From positions 124,001-188,000 of the forward strand of contig NZ_RCIH01000006.1 of the NCBI RefSeq assembly GCF_003675855.1: DNA of 64,000 nt, in the 5' to 3' direction. Origin of the DNA: Halostella salina (lineage in GTDB: Archaea; Halobacteriota; Halobacteria; Halobacteriales; Natronoarchaeaceae). Below are positions 8,315 to 15,963 of the stretch, one piece after another. The notes below the pieces were generated by a model that was given only the letters and a program-made list of their open reading frames with translations, was not told the DNA's origin and made no database searches. Positions within the stretch are counted from its first letter, which is position 1. The number at the start of each line of letters is the position of its first letter. The translations under genes were made by a program, and so were the position numbers.

Positions 8315-8433
8315 CTCCATTCTGCCGACGCTGCTCGCCAGCGTCGGCTGTGTTCGTGTCGTTGGCAGATTTGAACGAGAGAACGCCGAGAGTAGCGAGG
8401 CGTTCGCGTTGTTCAAACTCTGCCCAAACCCAC
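8294..8433 (+). repeat. Direct repeat of the tRNA-Val 3' end (attachment-site-like scar)
   Basis: The last 20 bases of the tRNA plus flank (8294-8315, from GTTCAAAT to CCCAC) recur at 8411-8433 with one inserted base. A third partial copy, GGCAGATTTGAAC at 8364-8376, is in inverted orientation. Two hairpins lie between the copies: 8324-8348 (ten-base arms, five-base loop) and 8381-8405 (GAACGCC/GGCGTTC). Tyrosine-recombinase elements commonly integrate into tRNA 3' ends and leave such duplications; here no integrase remains. Confidence 0.65.
8324..8348 (+). terminator. Hairpin just after tRNA-Val
   Basis: GCCGACGCTG and CAGCGTCGGC form a perfect ten-base stem with loop CTCGC, starting nine bases after the tRNA. 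It could help end tRNA transcription or protect the 3' side for processing. No T-run follows directly. Confidence 0.4.
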
Positions 8434-8810
8434 TTTTCCGGACGCTACACGACGAGCGCAGCGAGTCGCCTCGGTCGGCTATGGGCAGGTCGAATCAGGT
8501 ATCCCGTCCGTCCGACCCAATATTTTTGGCAGCAACGATTTATTGGGGGCTGATAGATACTGTCGTACCCGGATAGGAGCGCCGGGTTGCGTGACGGCGA
8601 CGGGGAACCGCCGCCGATCCGCAGGGGAACTCGCCGCGAGGGGTATCTCCGATCCCGTTTCGGAACTCCAAGCTGTCGGGGGCGTTGCCCCCTTCTCGAC
8701 GACTGCAGCGTACCGCCCGTATCCACGCTAGTCACACGATCCGACCGTTCTCGGGATCTGAGAATCGGATACTGATTGATGTGGTTCGCCCGCCAACGAT
8801 CAACTGACCC
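8434..8810. other. Non-coding stretch with a possible structured RNA
   Basis: No open frame here looks like a haloarchaeal protein. An AT-rich patch at 8518-8547 contains CCCAATA...TATTGGG (8516-8522, 8541-8547) and a TATA-like TTTATTGG. About 130 bases later there is a perfect hairpin GGGGGC-GTT-GCCCCC (8678-8692) followed by TTCT. The intervening sequence has several GC-rich self-complementary segments. This could be a small RNA gene on the plus strand, but it does not match tRNA, RNase P or the conserved SRP motifs I know. Confidence 0.3.
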
Positions 8811-9041
8811 ATGACGTTCCGCAACCTGATCGACCCGCTCCGGGTCGCAGTCGGTGTGTTCATCGTACTCGGGGTCGTCCTGACGGGCGTCGCCGGCTAC
8901 GCGATACTGACGACCATGGGAGCCAGCTTACAGTTCTCGAACAGCTTCGCAGTCACGGCGATCACCGGCGTTGCCTTCGTCGGAGTTTTTATCGCCCTCT
9001 CGAAGGCGCTCTCCCGCAACCGGCCGACACACGACCGCTAG
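8811..9041 (+). CDS. Small two-helix membrane protein, 76 aa
   Basis: Function not recognised. Two hydrophobic stretches, about residues 11-33 (VAVGVFIVLGVVLTGVAGYA) and 44-63 (FAVTAITGVAFVGVFIALSK), are separated by a short polar turn, with a basic C-terminal tail. It has no close partner: the non-coding stretch lies upstream, and it converges on the gene ending at 9111. ATG follows GACCC with no ribosome site, which suggests a leaderless message. Confidence 0.6.
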   Translation: MTFRNLIDPLRVAVGVFIVLGVVLTGVAGYAILTTMGASLQFSNSFAVTAITGVAFVGVFIALSKALSRNRPTHDR

Positions 9042-9110
9042 GCACCGAACATCCGTTCCGGGCTCACCACGGTCGCGCCGGACCGAAACGACGTTGCTAT
9101 CGGGATGTCG

Positions 9111-9776
9111 CTACCGACGAACGCCGAGCCACAGCGCAGCGACCGTGAGAAGGAACACGACCGTCGAGAGGTCGTAGGACTGCACGAACAGTTCCGACAC
9201 GGCGACCGCTGAGCCGCCCGCAGTTCCCGCCAGTAGCGTCCCCACCACCGACCCGGTACAGCTCACGCACGTCGCAAGCCCCAGCACTCCGGATACTGCC
9301 GTCCGACTGGTATCGGCGAGTGCGGCGTACACAAGCGCTGCCAGTCCCACATAGCCGACGGTCTTGAACGGGACCAGCGTGACCAGAATCCGGCTGTCGC
9401 TCAAGACGAGTATCGGCCCCCAGCCAGGGGCGGCGGCACGGACTGCCAGACGACCGCCTCCGCCGGCGGAGGCAAACGAAATAAGTCCGCCCGCCCAGGC
9501 GAGCAGGGCGAAGTAGCCCACGGCGGCGACTGCCGCGAGCCATGTGCGCCGCTCGGCAAGCGGTGGGAGCGTCGTCCGGCTGACGGCCAGCACCGTCACG
9601 TTCACCCAGACGAACGGGTACACCAGATACCGAGCCGAGATCACCCGAGCGTCCGTCGTCGCAAAGTATGCTGCGACGACGAGCAGTTCGACTGCAGTAA
9701 GCAGCACGAACGTACGGGCAGCCCGGGCAAGCGGTCCGAGCGACGCTCCGTCCCGTGTGCCCAGTACTGCCGTCAT
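9111..9776 (-). CDS. Multi-spanning membrane protein linked to ba3 oxidase genes
   Basis: A 221-residue protein with about six hydrophobic segments and a CVSC pair near residue 170 (LATCVSCTGSVVG) in a membrane-adjacent segment. It starts two bases after the cbaE stop, so it is probably the last gene of the cba operon. Similar proteins occur next to haloarchaeal oxidase or halocyanin genes (I recall a DUF7546-type family). The CxxC could bind copper or act as a thiol pair in oxidase assembly; that is inference. It has no heme-copper oxidase His pattern. Confidence 0.65.
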   Translation of the reverse strand: MTAVLGTRDGASLGPLARAARTFVLLTAVELLVVAAYFATTDARVISARYLVYPFVWVNVTVLAVSRTTLPPLAERRTWLAAVAAVGYFALLAWAGGLISFASAGGGGRLAVRAAAPGWGPILVLSDSRILVTLVPFKTVGYVGLAALVYAALADTSRTAVSGVLGLATCVSCTGSVVGTLLAGTAGGSAVAVSELFVQSYDLSTVVFLLTVAALWLGVRR

Positions 9777-9778
9777 CC

Positions 9779-9973
9779 TCAGCTACCTGCGCTCCGAGAG
9801 CCGTTCAGCCTGTCGTACGCCACGGCCACGCCCACGAGAAACAGCAGCTCGAGGACGGCGACAGCGATGAGCGGCAGTTCGATGTCGAAGAAGCCGAGAA
9901 ACGTCCTGAGCTCCAGCACGATGGGAACGCTGATCCCAACGAGCACGAGGACGCCGCCGCGCGTGAGCTTCAT
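9779..9973 (-). CDS. cbaE: CbaE-like small oxidase-associated membrane protein
   Basis: A 64-residue protein with two membrane segments (about residues 7-23 and 30-53) joined by a short loop. Its ATG overlaps the cbaA stop by four bases (9970-9973). The position matches the small gene cbaE in the Natronomonas pharaonis ba3 cluster cbaD-cbaB-cbaA-cbaE, and the symbol is given on position and size, since such short proteins carry little signature. It may be an accessory subunit of the oxidase. Confidence 0.6.
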   Translation of the reverse strand: MKLTRGGVLVLVGISVPIVLELRTFLGFFDIELPLIAVAVLELLFLVGVAVAYDRLNGSRSAGS

Positions 9974-11682
9974 ACAACCACCCCCACTATCCAGTACACC
10001 GCCTCGATGAACACGGGGAAGGTCCCGCTCTCGCCGAACAGTCCGCCGTCGGAGACGATGCTCGCAAGCGGCAGCGAGTAGGCGAGAATCACGAGGACGA
10101 TGGCGATGGCGGTCCAGAGCCGGAGGTTGTCGAGCACGACCGGGCTCCCGTCCGCCCCCGACAGCGGGGCCGGGAGGCTGTCGTCGACGGGCATCTCTAT
10201 CGGGTCCTCGATCGCCGACAGGAGGACATTGAACAGGAACAGGACCACCGAGACGAACAGCAGCGTCCCGCCGATGGCCATCTGTATCCGCAGTTCGGTG
10301 ACCGACCCGATGGTCGCGGAGAAGTCGAAGCTCTGGTACTGCGGTTCGGCGGTCCGGCGCGGGATCCCGAGCAGGCCCGCCCGGTGCATCCCGTTGGACA
10401 TGAACACCATGCCGATGAACCAGAGCACGACCTGGAACAGCGCGATCGGACGGCTGTACAGCCGTCGCCCGGTCAGCTGCGGGACGAGCCAGTAGGACCC
10501 GGCCATCATCGTCAACGCGACCGCCGTCCCGACGGTCAGGTGGAAGTGCCCCGGCACCCACAGCGTGTTGTGCACCAGGTAGTTGATGTTCATCCCCGCG
10601 TTGATCATGCCCGAGAACCCGCCCGCGGCGAACATCAGCCCGGCGAGCGCCATGCCGGTAAACGCCGGGTCGCGCCACGGGAGCGACCCGAGCCAGGAGA
10701 GGTACCCCTCCCCGCCGCGCTGGCGCGCGCCGTGTTCCATGCTCGCGACGACGGTGAACGCGGTCAGGAGGCTCGGCAGCAGGAGGAACATCGTGTTCGT
10801 CATCGCGATGAACTTGAACCCCTCGGCGATGCCGGGGTCGAGATACTGGTGATGGATCCCGACCGGCGTCGACAGCAGGAGAAAGAGCACGAACACGACG
10901 CGGGCGAGCGGGTCGCTGAACAGCCGGCCGCCGGCCAGCTTCGGGAGGATGGTGTACCACATCAGGTAGGCGGGCATCAGCCAGAAGTACACCACCGGGT
11001 GACCGAAGTACCAGAACAGCGTTCTGGTGAGCAGCGGATTGACTGTCTCGATGAGCCCGAACGACCACGGGATGAGGAAGACGACGACGGAGACGGCGAC
11101 GCCGATGGTCGACAGATACCACATCAGCATGGTCGTCAGGACCATGAACGTCTGCAGCGGGATCCGCTCGTCCGGGTTGTCGGACCGCCACGAACGGTAC
11201 GCGAGGAACCAGTCCGCGCCGGCGATCCACGTGCCGACGATGAACATCGCCAGGCCGATATAAAACAGCGGATGGGCCTGCAGCGGCGCGTAGAACGTGT
11301 ACAGTACGTCGGCGCTCATGTCGAGACTCGGGAACAGCCCCGCGACGATGGCGACCGCCGCAAACACCGCGCCGGTCGTCGACAGGCCGAACCAGGCCCA
11401 TGTGAGCCTGATGTTTGGCATGGGCCGTTCGAGGCTCCGCGTGACCGCCCAGGTGAACAGCCCGAGCAGGAAGAAGATCGTAAAGACGAGTGCGAGAAGC
11501 ACCCCGTGGCCGGTCAGAACGGTGTAGTAGTCGGTCGAATCGATGATCCGGAGGTAGCCGGTGCGGTGGAGCGCCTGGATGAGACCGAAAAACGCCCCGA
11601 TACCCAGCGCGGCGAACGATACGACCAGCGTCGCCCTGACGACGCGCGCCTCGTCGGGATAGCGGTCTACGAACGTCGACAT
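9970..11682 (-). CDS. cbaA: Cytochrome ba3-type terminal oxidase subunit I
   Basis: The catalytic heme-copper subunit that reduces oxygen to water at the heme a3-CuB site and pumps protons. The 570-residue protein has about 12-13 membrane segments. Recognisable B-type motifs are the early heme-ligand segment LTGHGVLLALVFT, the helix-VI stretch LFWYFGHPVVYFWLMPAYLMWYTI (CuB His, and Tyr in the place that crosslinks in the family), HHQYLDPG and the late VPGHFHLTVGTAVALT with paired heme ligands. It follows cbaB with a one-base gap (11683). Electrons probably come from a halocyanin encoded elsewhere. Confidence 0.95.
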   Translation of the reverse strand: MSTFVDRYPDEARVVRATLVVSFAALGIGAFFGLIQALHRTGYLRIIDSTDYYTVLTGHGVLLALVFTIFFLLGLFTWAVTRSLERPMPNIRLTWAWFGLSTTGAVFAAVAIVAGLFPSLDMSADVLYTFYAPLQAHPLFYIGLAMFIVGTWIAGADWFLAYRSWRSDNPDERIPLQTFMVLTTMLMWYLSTIGVAVSVVVFLIPWSFGLIETVNPLLTRTLFWYFGHPVVYFWLMPAYLMWYTILPKLAGGRLFSDPLARVVFVLFLLLSTPVGIHHQYLDPGIAEGFKFIAMTNTMFLLLPSLLTAFTVVASMEHGARQRGGEGYLSWLGSLPWRDPAFTGMALAGLMFAAGGFSGMINAGMNINYLVHNTLWVPGHFHLTVGTAVALTMMAGSYWLVPQLTGRRLYSRPIALFQVVLWFIGMVFMSNGMHRAGLLGIPRRTAEPQYQSFDFSATIGSVTELRIQMAIGGTLLFVSVVLFLFNVLLSAIEDPIEMPVDDSLPAPLSGADGSPVVLDNLRLWTAIAIVLVILAYSLPLASIVSDGGLFGESGTFPVFIEAVYWIVGVVV

Positions 11683-11683
11683 C

Positions 11684-12199
11684 TCAGCCGCTCACCTCCG
11701 TTCCGTTGAACTCGGTCCGGGGCACGACACGCAGCGTCCCCTCCATGCCGTGGTGTCCGCCGCCGCAGTACTCGTTACAGAGCAGACCGTACTTGCCCGG
11801 ACTGGACACTTCGACCGTGATCGTGGCGACCTCTCCGGGGATCGCCATCGTGTTGGCGTTCGTCCCGACCACTTCGAACCCGTGGATCACGTCCGCCGAC
11901 GTGACGTGGAAGGTCACGGTGCTGTTTGCCGGCACCTCGATCGGTTCCTGTGTCCCGGGCTGGAACATGTACTGTCTCGCGATCACGTACACGTCGTACT
12001 CGCCGTCACCGCTCTCGTAGACGCCGGGGTCGCTGAACTTCGGGTGCTGGTCGAGCGCGTTCGGGTCGACGGTGCCGCCCTCGTCGTCGACCATGGCGAC
12101 GCCGGCACCGACGGCCCCGTAGGCGACGGTGGCGATGAACCCGACGATCAGGAGGAGTGCCAGGCCGAGCCAGAGCTTCTCGTAGTCGTGGATCTCCAT
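11684..12199 (-). CDS. cbaB: Cytochrome ba3 oxidase subunit II (CuA)
   Basis: Accepts electrons from a blue-copper or cytochrome donor through the binuclear CuA site. The 171-residue protein has one N-terminal membrane helix (about residues 8-32) and an external cupredoxin domain. The CuA ligands are visible: an upstream His in VIHGFEV and the loop CNEYCGGGHHGM (two Cys, Glu, His, Met). This loop is close to the family consensus CxxxCGxxHxxM. It lies between cbaD and cbaA with one-base gaps, so the three are cotranscribed. Confidence 0.96.
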   Translation of the reverse strand: MEIHDYEKLWLGLALLLIVGFIATVAYGAVGAGVAMVDDEGGTVDPNALDQHPKFSDPGVYESGDGEYDVYVIARQYMFQPGTQEPIEVPANSTVTFHVTSADVIHGFEVVGTNANTMAIPGEVATITVEVSSPGKYGLLCNEYCGGGHHGMEGTLRVVPRTEFNGTEVSG

Positions 12200-12200
12200 G

Positions 12201-12431
12201 TCAGCCCACCACCGTGAGTTCGCCGCCGAGGAACTCGACGAAGTACATGAACACCCACATCCCGACCAGGATGAGGAAGTACACCAGAATGATCGACAGC
12301 GTCCCCACCGGGTCGAACTCGTCGTGTGACAGTTCCCGTTCCACGTCGCTTGGCGCGGAGCCGACCACGTACCCCCTTGGACGCTCCGGGTCGTCGCCGG
12401 TCGCCGAATCGGTCTCCGTTTCTATCGACAT
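12201..12431 (-). CDS. cbaD: Cytochrome ba3 oxidase small subunit CbaD
   Basis: A 76-residue protein with an acidic cytoplasmic N-terminus (about 45 residues including SHDEFDPVGT) and one membrane helix (about residues 44-66). It resembles the single-helix small subunit placed first in ba3 operons (the subunit IIa position in Thermus). It is the first gene of cbaD-B-A-E, leaderless judging by the promoter spacing. The N-terminal VxxxExELSHDEFDPVGT pattern supports the oxidase-family identity. The call relies on context as much as sequence. Confidence 0.8.
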   Translation of the reverse strand: MSIETETDSATGDDPERPRGYVVGSAPSDVERELSHDEFDPVGTLSIILVYFLILVGMWVFMYFVEFLGGELTVVG

Positions 12432-12530
12432 AAATCTTCGTACGAACAGGGGGTATATATTGCACCGTCGGATTCTCAGTTGTTGAGAACTGGGGAAATC
12501 ACGTAATACTCCCCCGGACGAACGGGGTGT
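12432..12530. promoter_or_regulatory. Divergent promoter region between cba operon and assembly genes
   Basis: The minus strand has a TATATA box at 12455-12460, about 25 bases before the cbaD ATG. Between them is the perfect palindrome TTCGTACGAA (12437-12446). TTCTCA/TGAGAA with a five-base spacer (12473-12489) sits just upstream and could be an activator site serving either direction. On the plus strand GTAATAC at about 12503-12509 fits a promoter for the gene at 12531. Confidence 0.55.
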
Positions 12531-12767
12531 ATGGTGACTACTGGAGACGGAACGACACTTAAAAAAGCCCTGTCGAACGCTTCGCCCCGGACGATGAGTT
12601 TCCTGGCGCTGCTTGCACTCGCTCCCGCAGCGGCGTTCGCGGCGAGCAAGAACCCGTACGCCGGCGCGATCACGTCGGTCAACGTCGTGCTCATCTTCGG
12701 GAGCATCTACCTCCTCGTCTCGCCGACGGCGACCGACCACGGCCACGAGGAGCACGACGCCGCCTGA
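12531..12767 (+). CDS. Small membrane protein heading the oxidase-assembly genes
   Basis: A protein of up to 78 residues with two hydrophobic segments (LALLALAPAAAFAA and TSVNVVLIFGSIYLLVS) and a His/Glu-rich end DHGHEEHDAA that could bind metal. The function is not known. Two starts are possible: ATG 12531, or ATG 12594 (MSFLALLALAP), which lies about 30 bases behind a second TATA-like CTTAAAAAAG (12559-12567). The second gives a more typical membrane protein. It ends five bases before the next gene and probably belongs to that operon. Confidence 0.6.
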   Translation: MVTTGDGTTLKKALSNASPRTMSFLALLALAPAAAFAASKNPYAGAITSVNVVLIFGSIYLLVSPTATDHGHEEHDAA

Positions 12768-12772
12768 CCGGG

Positions 12773-13585
12773 ATGTACGCCCCCCTTCACGGACAGGGTG
12801 TGGCGGTCCCGTCCGGGAACGTCGACGCGCTGGTCTTTCTGGCCGTCGGCTTCCTCGGCGGTGCTCACTGCCTCGGCATGTGTGGCCCGCTCGTGAGCGT
12901 GTACGCCGACCGACTCCGGGCGCAGGAGGGTGCCGAAGCGACGCGTCTCACCGTCCGGCAGGTGCGTCAGCACCTCCTGTTCAACCTCGGGCGGACGGCC
13001 GGCTACGCCGCCGTCGGCGCATCCCTCGCCGCCCTCGGAGCCGTTACCGTCGGTGCAGCGCGGGAACTCCTCGCGGTGGGCCGGGGGGTACAGGCGGCGA
13101 CTGCGGTCCTGACCGGCGGCTTCATCGTCGTCAGCGGGCTCACGTACGTCGGGGGTACTGCGACGCATCCGTCCCTCGGCCCGCTCGACGAGGTGTTCGG
13201 CCGGGTGAGTGGGCTGCTGACCCGTCGCGTCGACGCGTACGTCGGGACCGCCCGGATCGCCGGGCTCGGCGTCGTCCACGCGCTGCTTCCCTGTCCAATA
13301 ACGTATCCGGCGTACGCGTACGCGTTCGCGCTGGGTGATCCGACCCGTGCCGCGCTGCTGCTCGCGCTCGTCGGCCTCGGGACGCTTCCGACCCTGTTGG
13401 TGTACGGGACCGTGTTCGGCTCGCTGTCGGCGAACCGACGCGTGAATCAGGTGCTTGGCGTGCTCTTTGTCGTCCTCGGCTACCTCCTGCTCGCGCACGG
13501 GCTCGACCTGTTCGGCGTCGACGTGCCGCGCCTCGCCCTGCCGCTCCCGTCGCCGGAGTACCCGCTGGCCACACTCCCACCATGA
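12773..13585 (+). CDS. SafE/TauE-like (COG2836) membrane protein, probably oxidase copper assembly
   Basis: A 270-residue protein with six or more membrane segments and the signature GGAHCLGMCGPLVS near residue 28, repeated in degenerate form as GVVHALLPCPITY near residue 165. This duplicated HC..MCG / H...PC arrangement marks the SafE-like family, which in bacteria is found next to the cbb3 oxidase maturation genes ccoI and ccoG. It precedes, and overlaps by four bases, the copper ATPase gene. Copper handling for the oxidase is inferred from the Cys/His motifs and context. Confidence 0.8.
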   Translation: MYAPLHGQGVAVPSGNVDALVFLAVGFLGGAHCLGMCGPLVSVYADRLRAQEGAEATRLTVRQVRQHLLFNLGRTAGYAAVGASLAALGAVTVGAARELLAVGRGVQAATAVLTGGFIVVSGLTYVGGTATHPSLGPLDEVFGRVSGLLTRRVDAYVGTARIAGLGVVHALLPCPITYPAYAYAFALGDPTRAALLLALVGLGTLPTLLVYGTVFGSLSANRRVNQVLGVLFVVLGYLLLAHGLDLFGVDVPRLALPLPSPEYPLATLPP

Positions 13586-15963
13586 GCCGATCCACCACCG
13601 CAGCGGACGACAGCAGCGACGACGCGTGTACCCTCTGTGACCTCCCGACGCCCGACCCGCCGGTCGCCGACGCTGACGTCGAGGGCGGCTACTGCTGCCG
13701 GGGCTGTCTGGAGGTCGCCCGGACGCTGGACGACGTGGCGGCGGCGGACGCCGAGACGGTGCGGGACGAGCACGACGCCGGTTCCGACGACGTGCCCGAG
13801 GACGCCGACCACACGTTCCGTTCCGTCGACGGGATGCACTGTGCCACCTGCGAGACGTTCATCGAGTCGGCCGCAGCCGACGTCGACGGCGTGTATGGCG
13901 CGGAGGCGAGCTACGCCACCGACATGGTGCGTGTGACCCACGACGGCGACGGGGACCTGGACGCGCTCGACGAGACGCTGTCGCGGTACGGCTACGCCGT
14001 CTCGGCGCCCGACGACACCGGGGACGACGACCGCGCGGACGCCGCTATCGCTCGCTTTCTCATCGGCGGCGGCATCTTCGGGATGATGGTGATGCTGTGG
14101 TACGCACTCTTCCTGTACCCGACCTACCTCGGCTTCGACCCGCTCGTCGACCTGGGTGGGTTCGACGGGCTCTACCTCTTCGGCAACGTCTGGCTCATGA
14201 GCTCCATCGTCCTCTTCTACACGGGCTATCCGATCCTTCGCGGCGCGGTCGTCAGCCTCCGTGCGGGACAGCCGAACATGGACCTTCTGGTGTCGATCGC
14301 GGCGACGAGTTCGTACCTGTACAGCACGGTCGCGGTCGTCGCCGGACGGACGCACGTGTACTTCGACGTGACCGTCGCCATCGTGCTCGTGGTCACCCTC
14401 GGCAACTACTACGAGGACCGGATCAAGCGCACGGCCGCCAGCGGGCTCTCGGAGCTGACCGACGCCCGCGTCGAAGACGTGACCCGCGTGACGGCCGCGG
14501 GCGACCACGAGACGGTCCCCGTTGGAGCGCTTGCGCCCGGGGACCGCGTGCTCGTCAGGCCCGGGGAGCGCGTCCCGGTGGACGGTGAAGTGGTCGAGGG
14601 GACCGCCGCCGTCGACGAGTCGCTGATCACCGGGGAAGCCGTCCCCGAGACCCGTCGCCCGGGCGACCGCGTGCTCGGCGGGACGGTCGTCACGGACGAG
14701 GCGCTCGTCGTCGCTGTCGGCGACGACGCGACGAGCACGCTGGACCGCCTCGTGGACCGCCTCTGGGCGATCCAGAGCTCGCGCTCCGGCGTCCAGCGGC
14801 TCGCCGACAAACTCGCAACCCTGTTCGTCCCGACGGTGCTCGTCCTCGCGGCGGCCGCGGCGGCGTCCGCGCTGCTCACCGGGGCGCAGTTCACCGAGGC
14901 CCTGCTCGACGGCCTGACTGTCCTCATCGTCTCCTGTCCGTGTGCGCTGGGGCTGGCGACGCCGCTCGCGGTGGCCGCTGGCATCCGGGACGCGTCGGAC
15001 CGGGGGATCGTCGTCGCCTCCGACGAGGTGTTCGAGACCGCCCCCGACGCCGACGTGGTAGTCTTCGACAAGACCGGCACGCTCACCGACGGGCGGATGA
15101 CGGTCCGGACGGTCGTCGCCGACGACTGCGGGTCCGACGGCGACGAGACGGTGCTGGCACGCGCCGCCGCGCTGGAGCGCTACTCGTCACACCCCATCGC
15201 GTCGGCGATAGCGGCGGCCGCCGACGACGTCCCGGACGCCACCGACGTCGAGACACACGACACCGGCGTCACCGGCGTCGTGAACGGTGAGACGGTCGTC
15301 GTCGGCCATCCACGTCTCGCAGCGTCGCACGGGATCGACCGCACGGCGTCGGCGGACGACGCGGTCGCGGCCGCCCGCGAGGACGGGGACGTGCCGGTAG
15401 TCGTCGGATGGGACGGTCGCGTCCGCGGCGTGGTCGTCGTCGGCGACACCCCTCGCCCCGGTTGGCAGTCGATCGTCGCGGACCTCGCGGCCGACCGCGA
15501 GGTGGTCGTGTTGACCGGCGACCACGAACGGGCCGCCGCCCGGTATCGGTCGGACCCGAACGTGTCCGAAGTGTTCGCGGGCGTGCCGCCACAGGCCAAA
15601 CAGGAGACCGTGGAACGCCTGCAAAGCAGAGGGACGGTCGCAATGGTCGGCGACGGGAGCAACGACGCGCCGGCGCTCGCGGCGGCCGACGTCGGCCTCG
15701 CGCTCGGGACGGGCACCGACATCGCCTGTGACGCTGCCGACGCCGTGCTGGTCCGGGACGACCTCGGGGCGGTCGCCGACGTGTTCGCGGTTGCCCGCGG
15801 CACGAACGCCCGGATCCGGCACAACCTCGGCTGGGCGTTCCTCTACAACGCGGTCGCCATCCCGCTCGCGGTGTTCGGCCTGCTGAACCCGCTGTTCGCA
15901 GCCGTCGCCATGGGAACGAGCAGCCTGCTCGTCGTCGCGAACTCGTCGCGGGTGGTAGCATGA
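13582..15963 (+). CDS. Heavy-metal (copper) P1B-type ATPase, CcoI/CtpA-like
   Basis: A 793-residue transporter that uses ATP to move Cu(I) across the membrane, probably outward for insertion into the oxidase. In order: an N-terminal cysteine region CTLC...CCRGC (residues 16-42) like that of FixI/CcoI and CtpA-type pumps, an HMA domain with GMHCATC (about 85-95), membrane segments, the actuator motif SLITGEAVPE, the metal-path CPC in SCPCALGLATP (about residue 453), the phosphorylation motif DKTGTLTDG (about 496) and GDGSNDAPALAAADVG (about 690). It overlaps both neighbours by four bases. Export direction and metal are inferred. Confidence 0.92.
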   Translation: MSRSTTAADDSSDDACTLCDLPTPDPPVADADVEGGYCCRGCLEVARTLDDVAAADAETVRDEHDAGSDDVPEDADHTFRSVDGMHCATCETFIESAAADVDGVYGAEASYATDMVRVTHDGDGDLDALDETLSRYGYAVSAPDDTGDDDRADAAIARFLIGGGIFGMMVMLWYALFLYPTYLGFDPLVDLGGFDGLYLFGNVWLMSSIVLFYTGYPILRGAVVSLRAGQPNMDLLVSIAATSSYLYSTVAVVAGRTHVYFDVTVAIVLVVTLGNYYEDRIKRTAASGLSELTDARVEDVTRVTAAGDHETVPVGALAPGDRVLVRPGERVPVDGEVVEGTAAVDESLITGEAVPETRRPGDRVLGGTVVTDEALVVAVGDDATSTLDRLVDRLWAIQSSRSGVQRLADKLATLFVPTVLVLAAAAAASALLTGAQFTEALLDGLTVLIVSCPCALGLATPLAVAAGIRDASDRGIVVASDEVFETAPDADVVVFDKTGTLTDGRMTVRTVVADDCGSDGDETVLARAAALERYSSHPIASAIAAAADDVPDATDVETHDTGVTGVVNGETVVVGHPRLAASHGIDRTASADDAVAAAREDGDVPVVVGWDGRVRGVVVVGDTPRPGWQSIVADLAADREVVVLTGDHERAAARYRSDPNVSEVFAGVPPQAKQETVERLQSRGTVAMVGDGSNDAPALAAADVGLALGTGTDIACDAADAVLVRDDLGAVADVFAVARGTNARIRHNLGWAFLYNAVAIPLAVFGLLNPLFAAVAMGTSSLLVVANSSRVVA

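Noticed and set aside
8550-8700. SRP RNA or RNase P RNA in the gap after tRNA-Val
   Set aside because: I did not find the conserved SRP apical loop sequences or RNase P core motifs, and the stretch is too short for either.
8445-8735. A 96-codon minus-strand open frame after tRNA-Val
   Set aside because: Basic, low-complexity translation without an acidic bias; two other frames are open over the same bases, as expected for non-coding GC-rich DNA.
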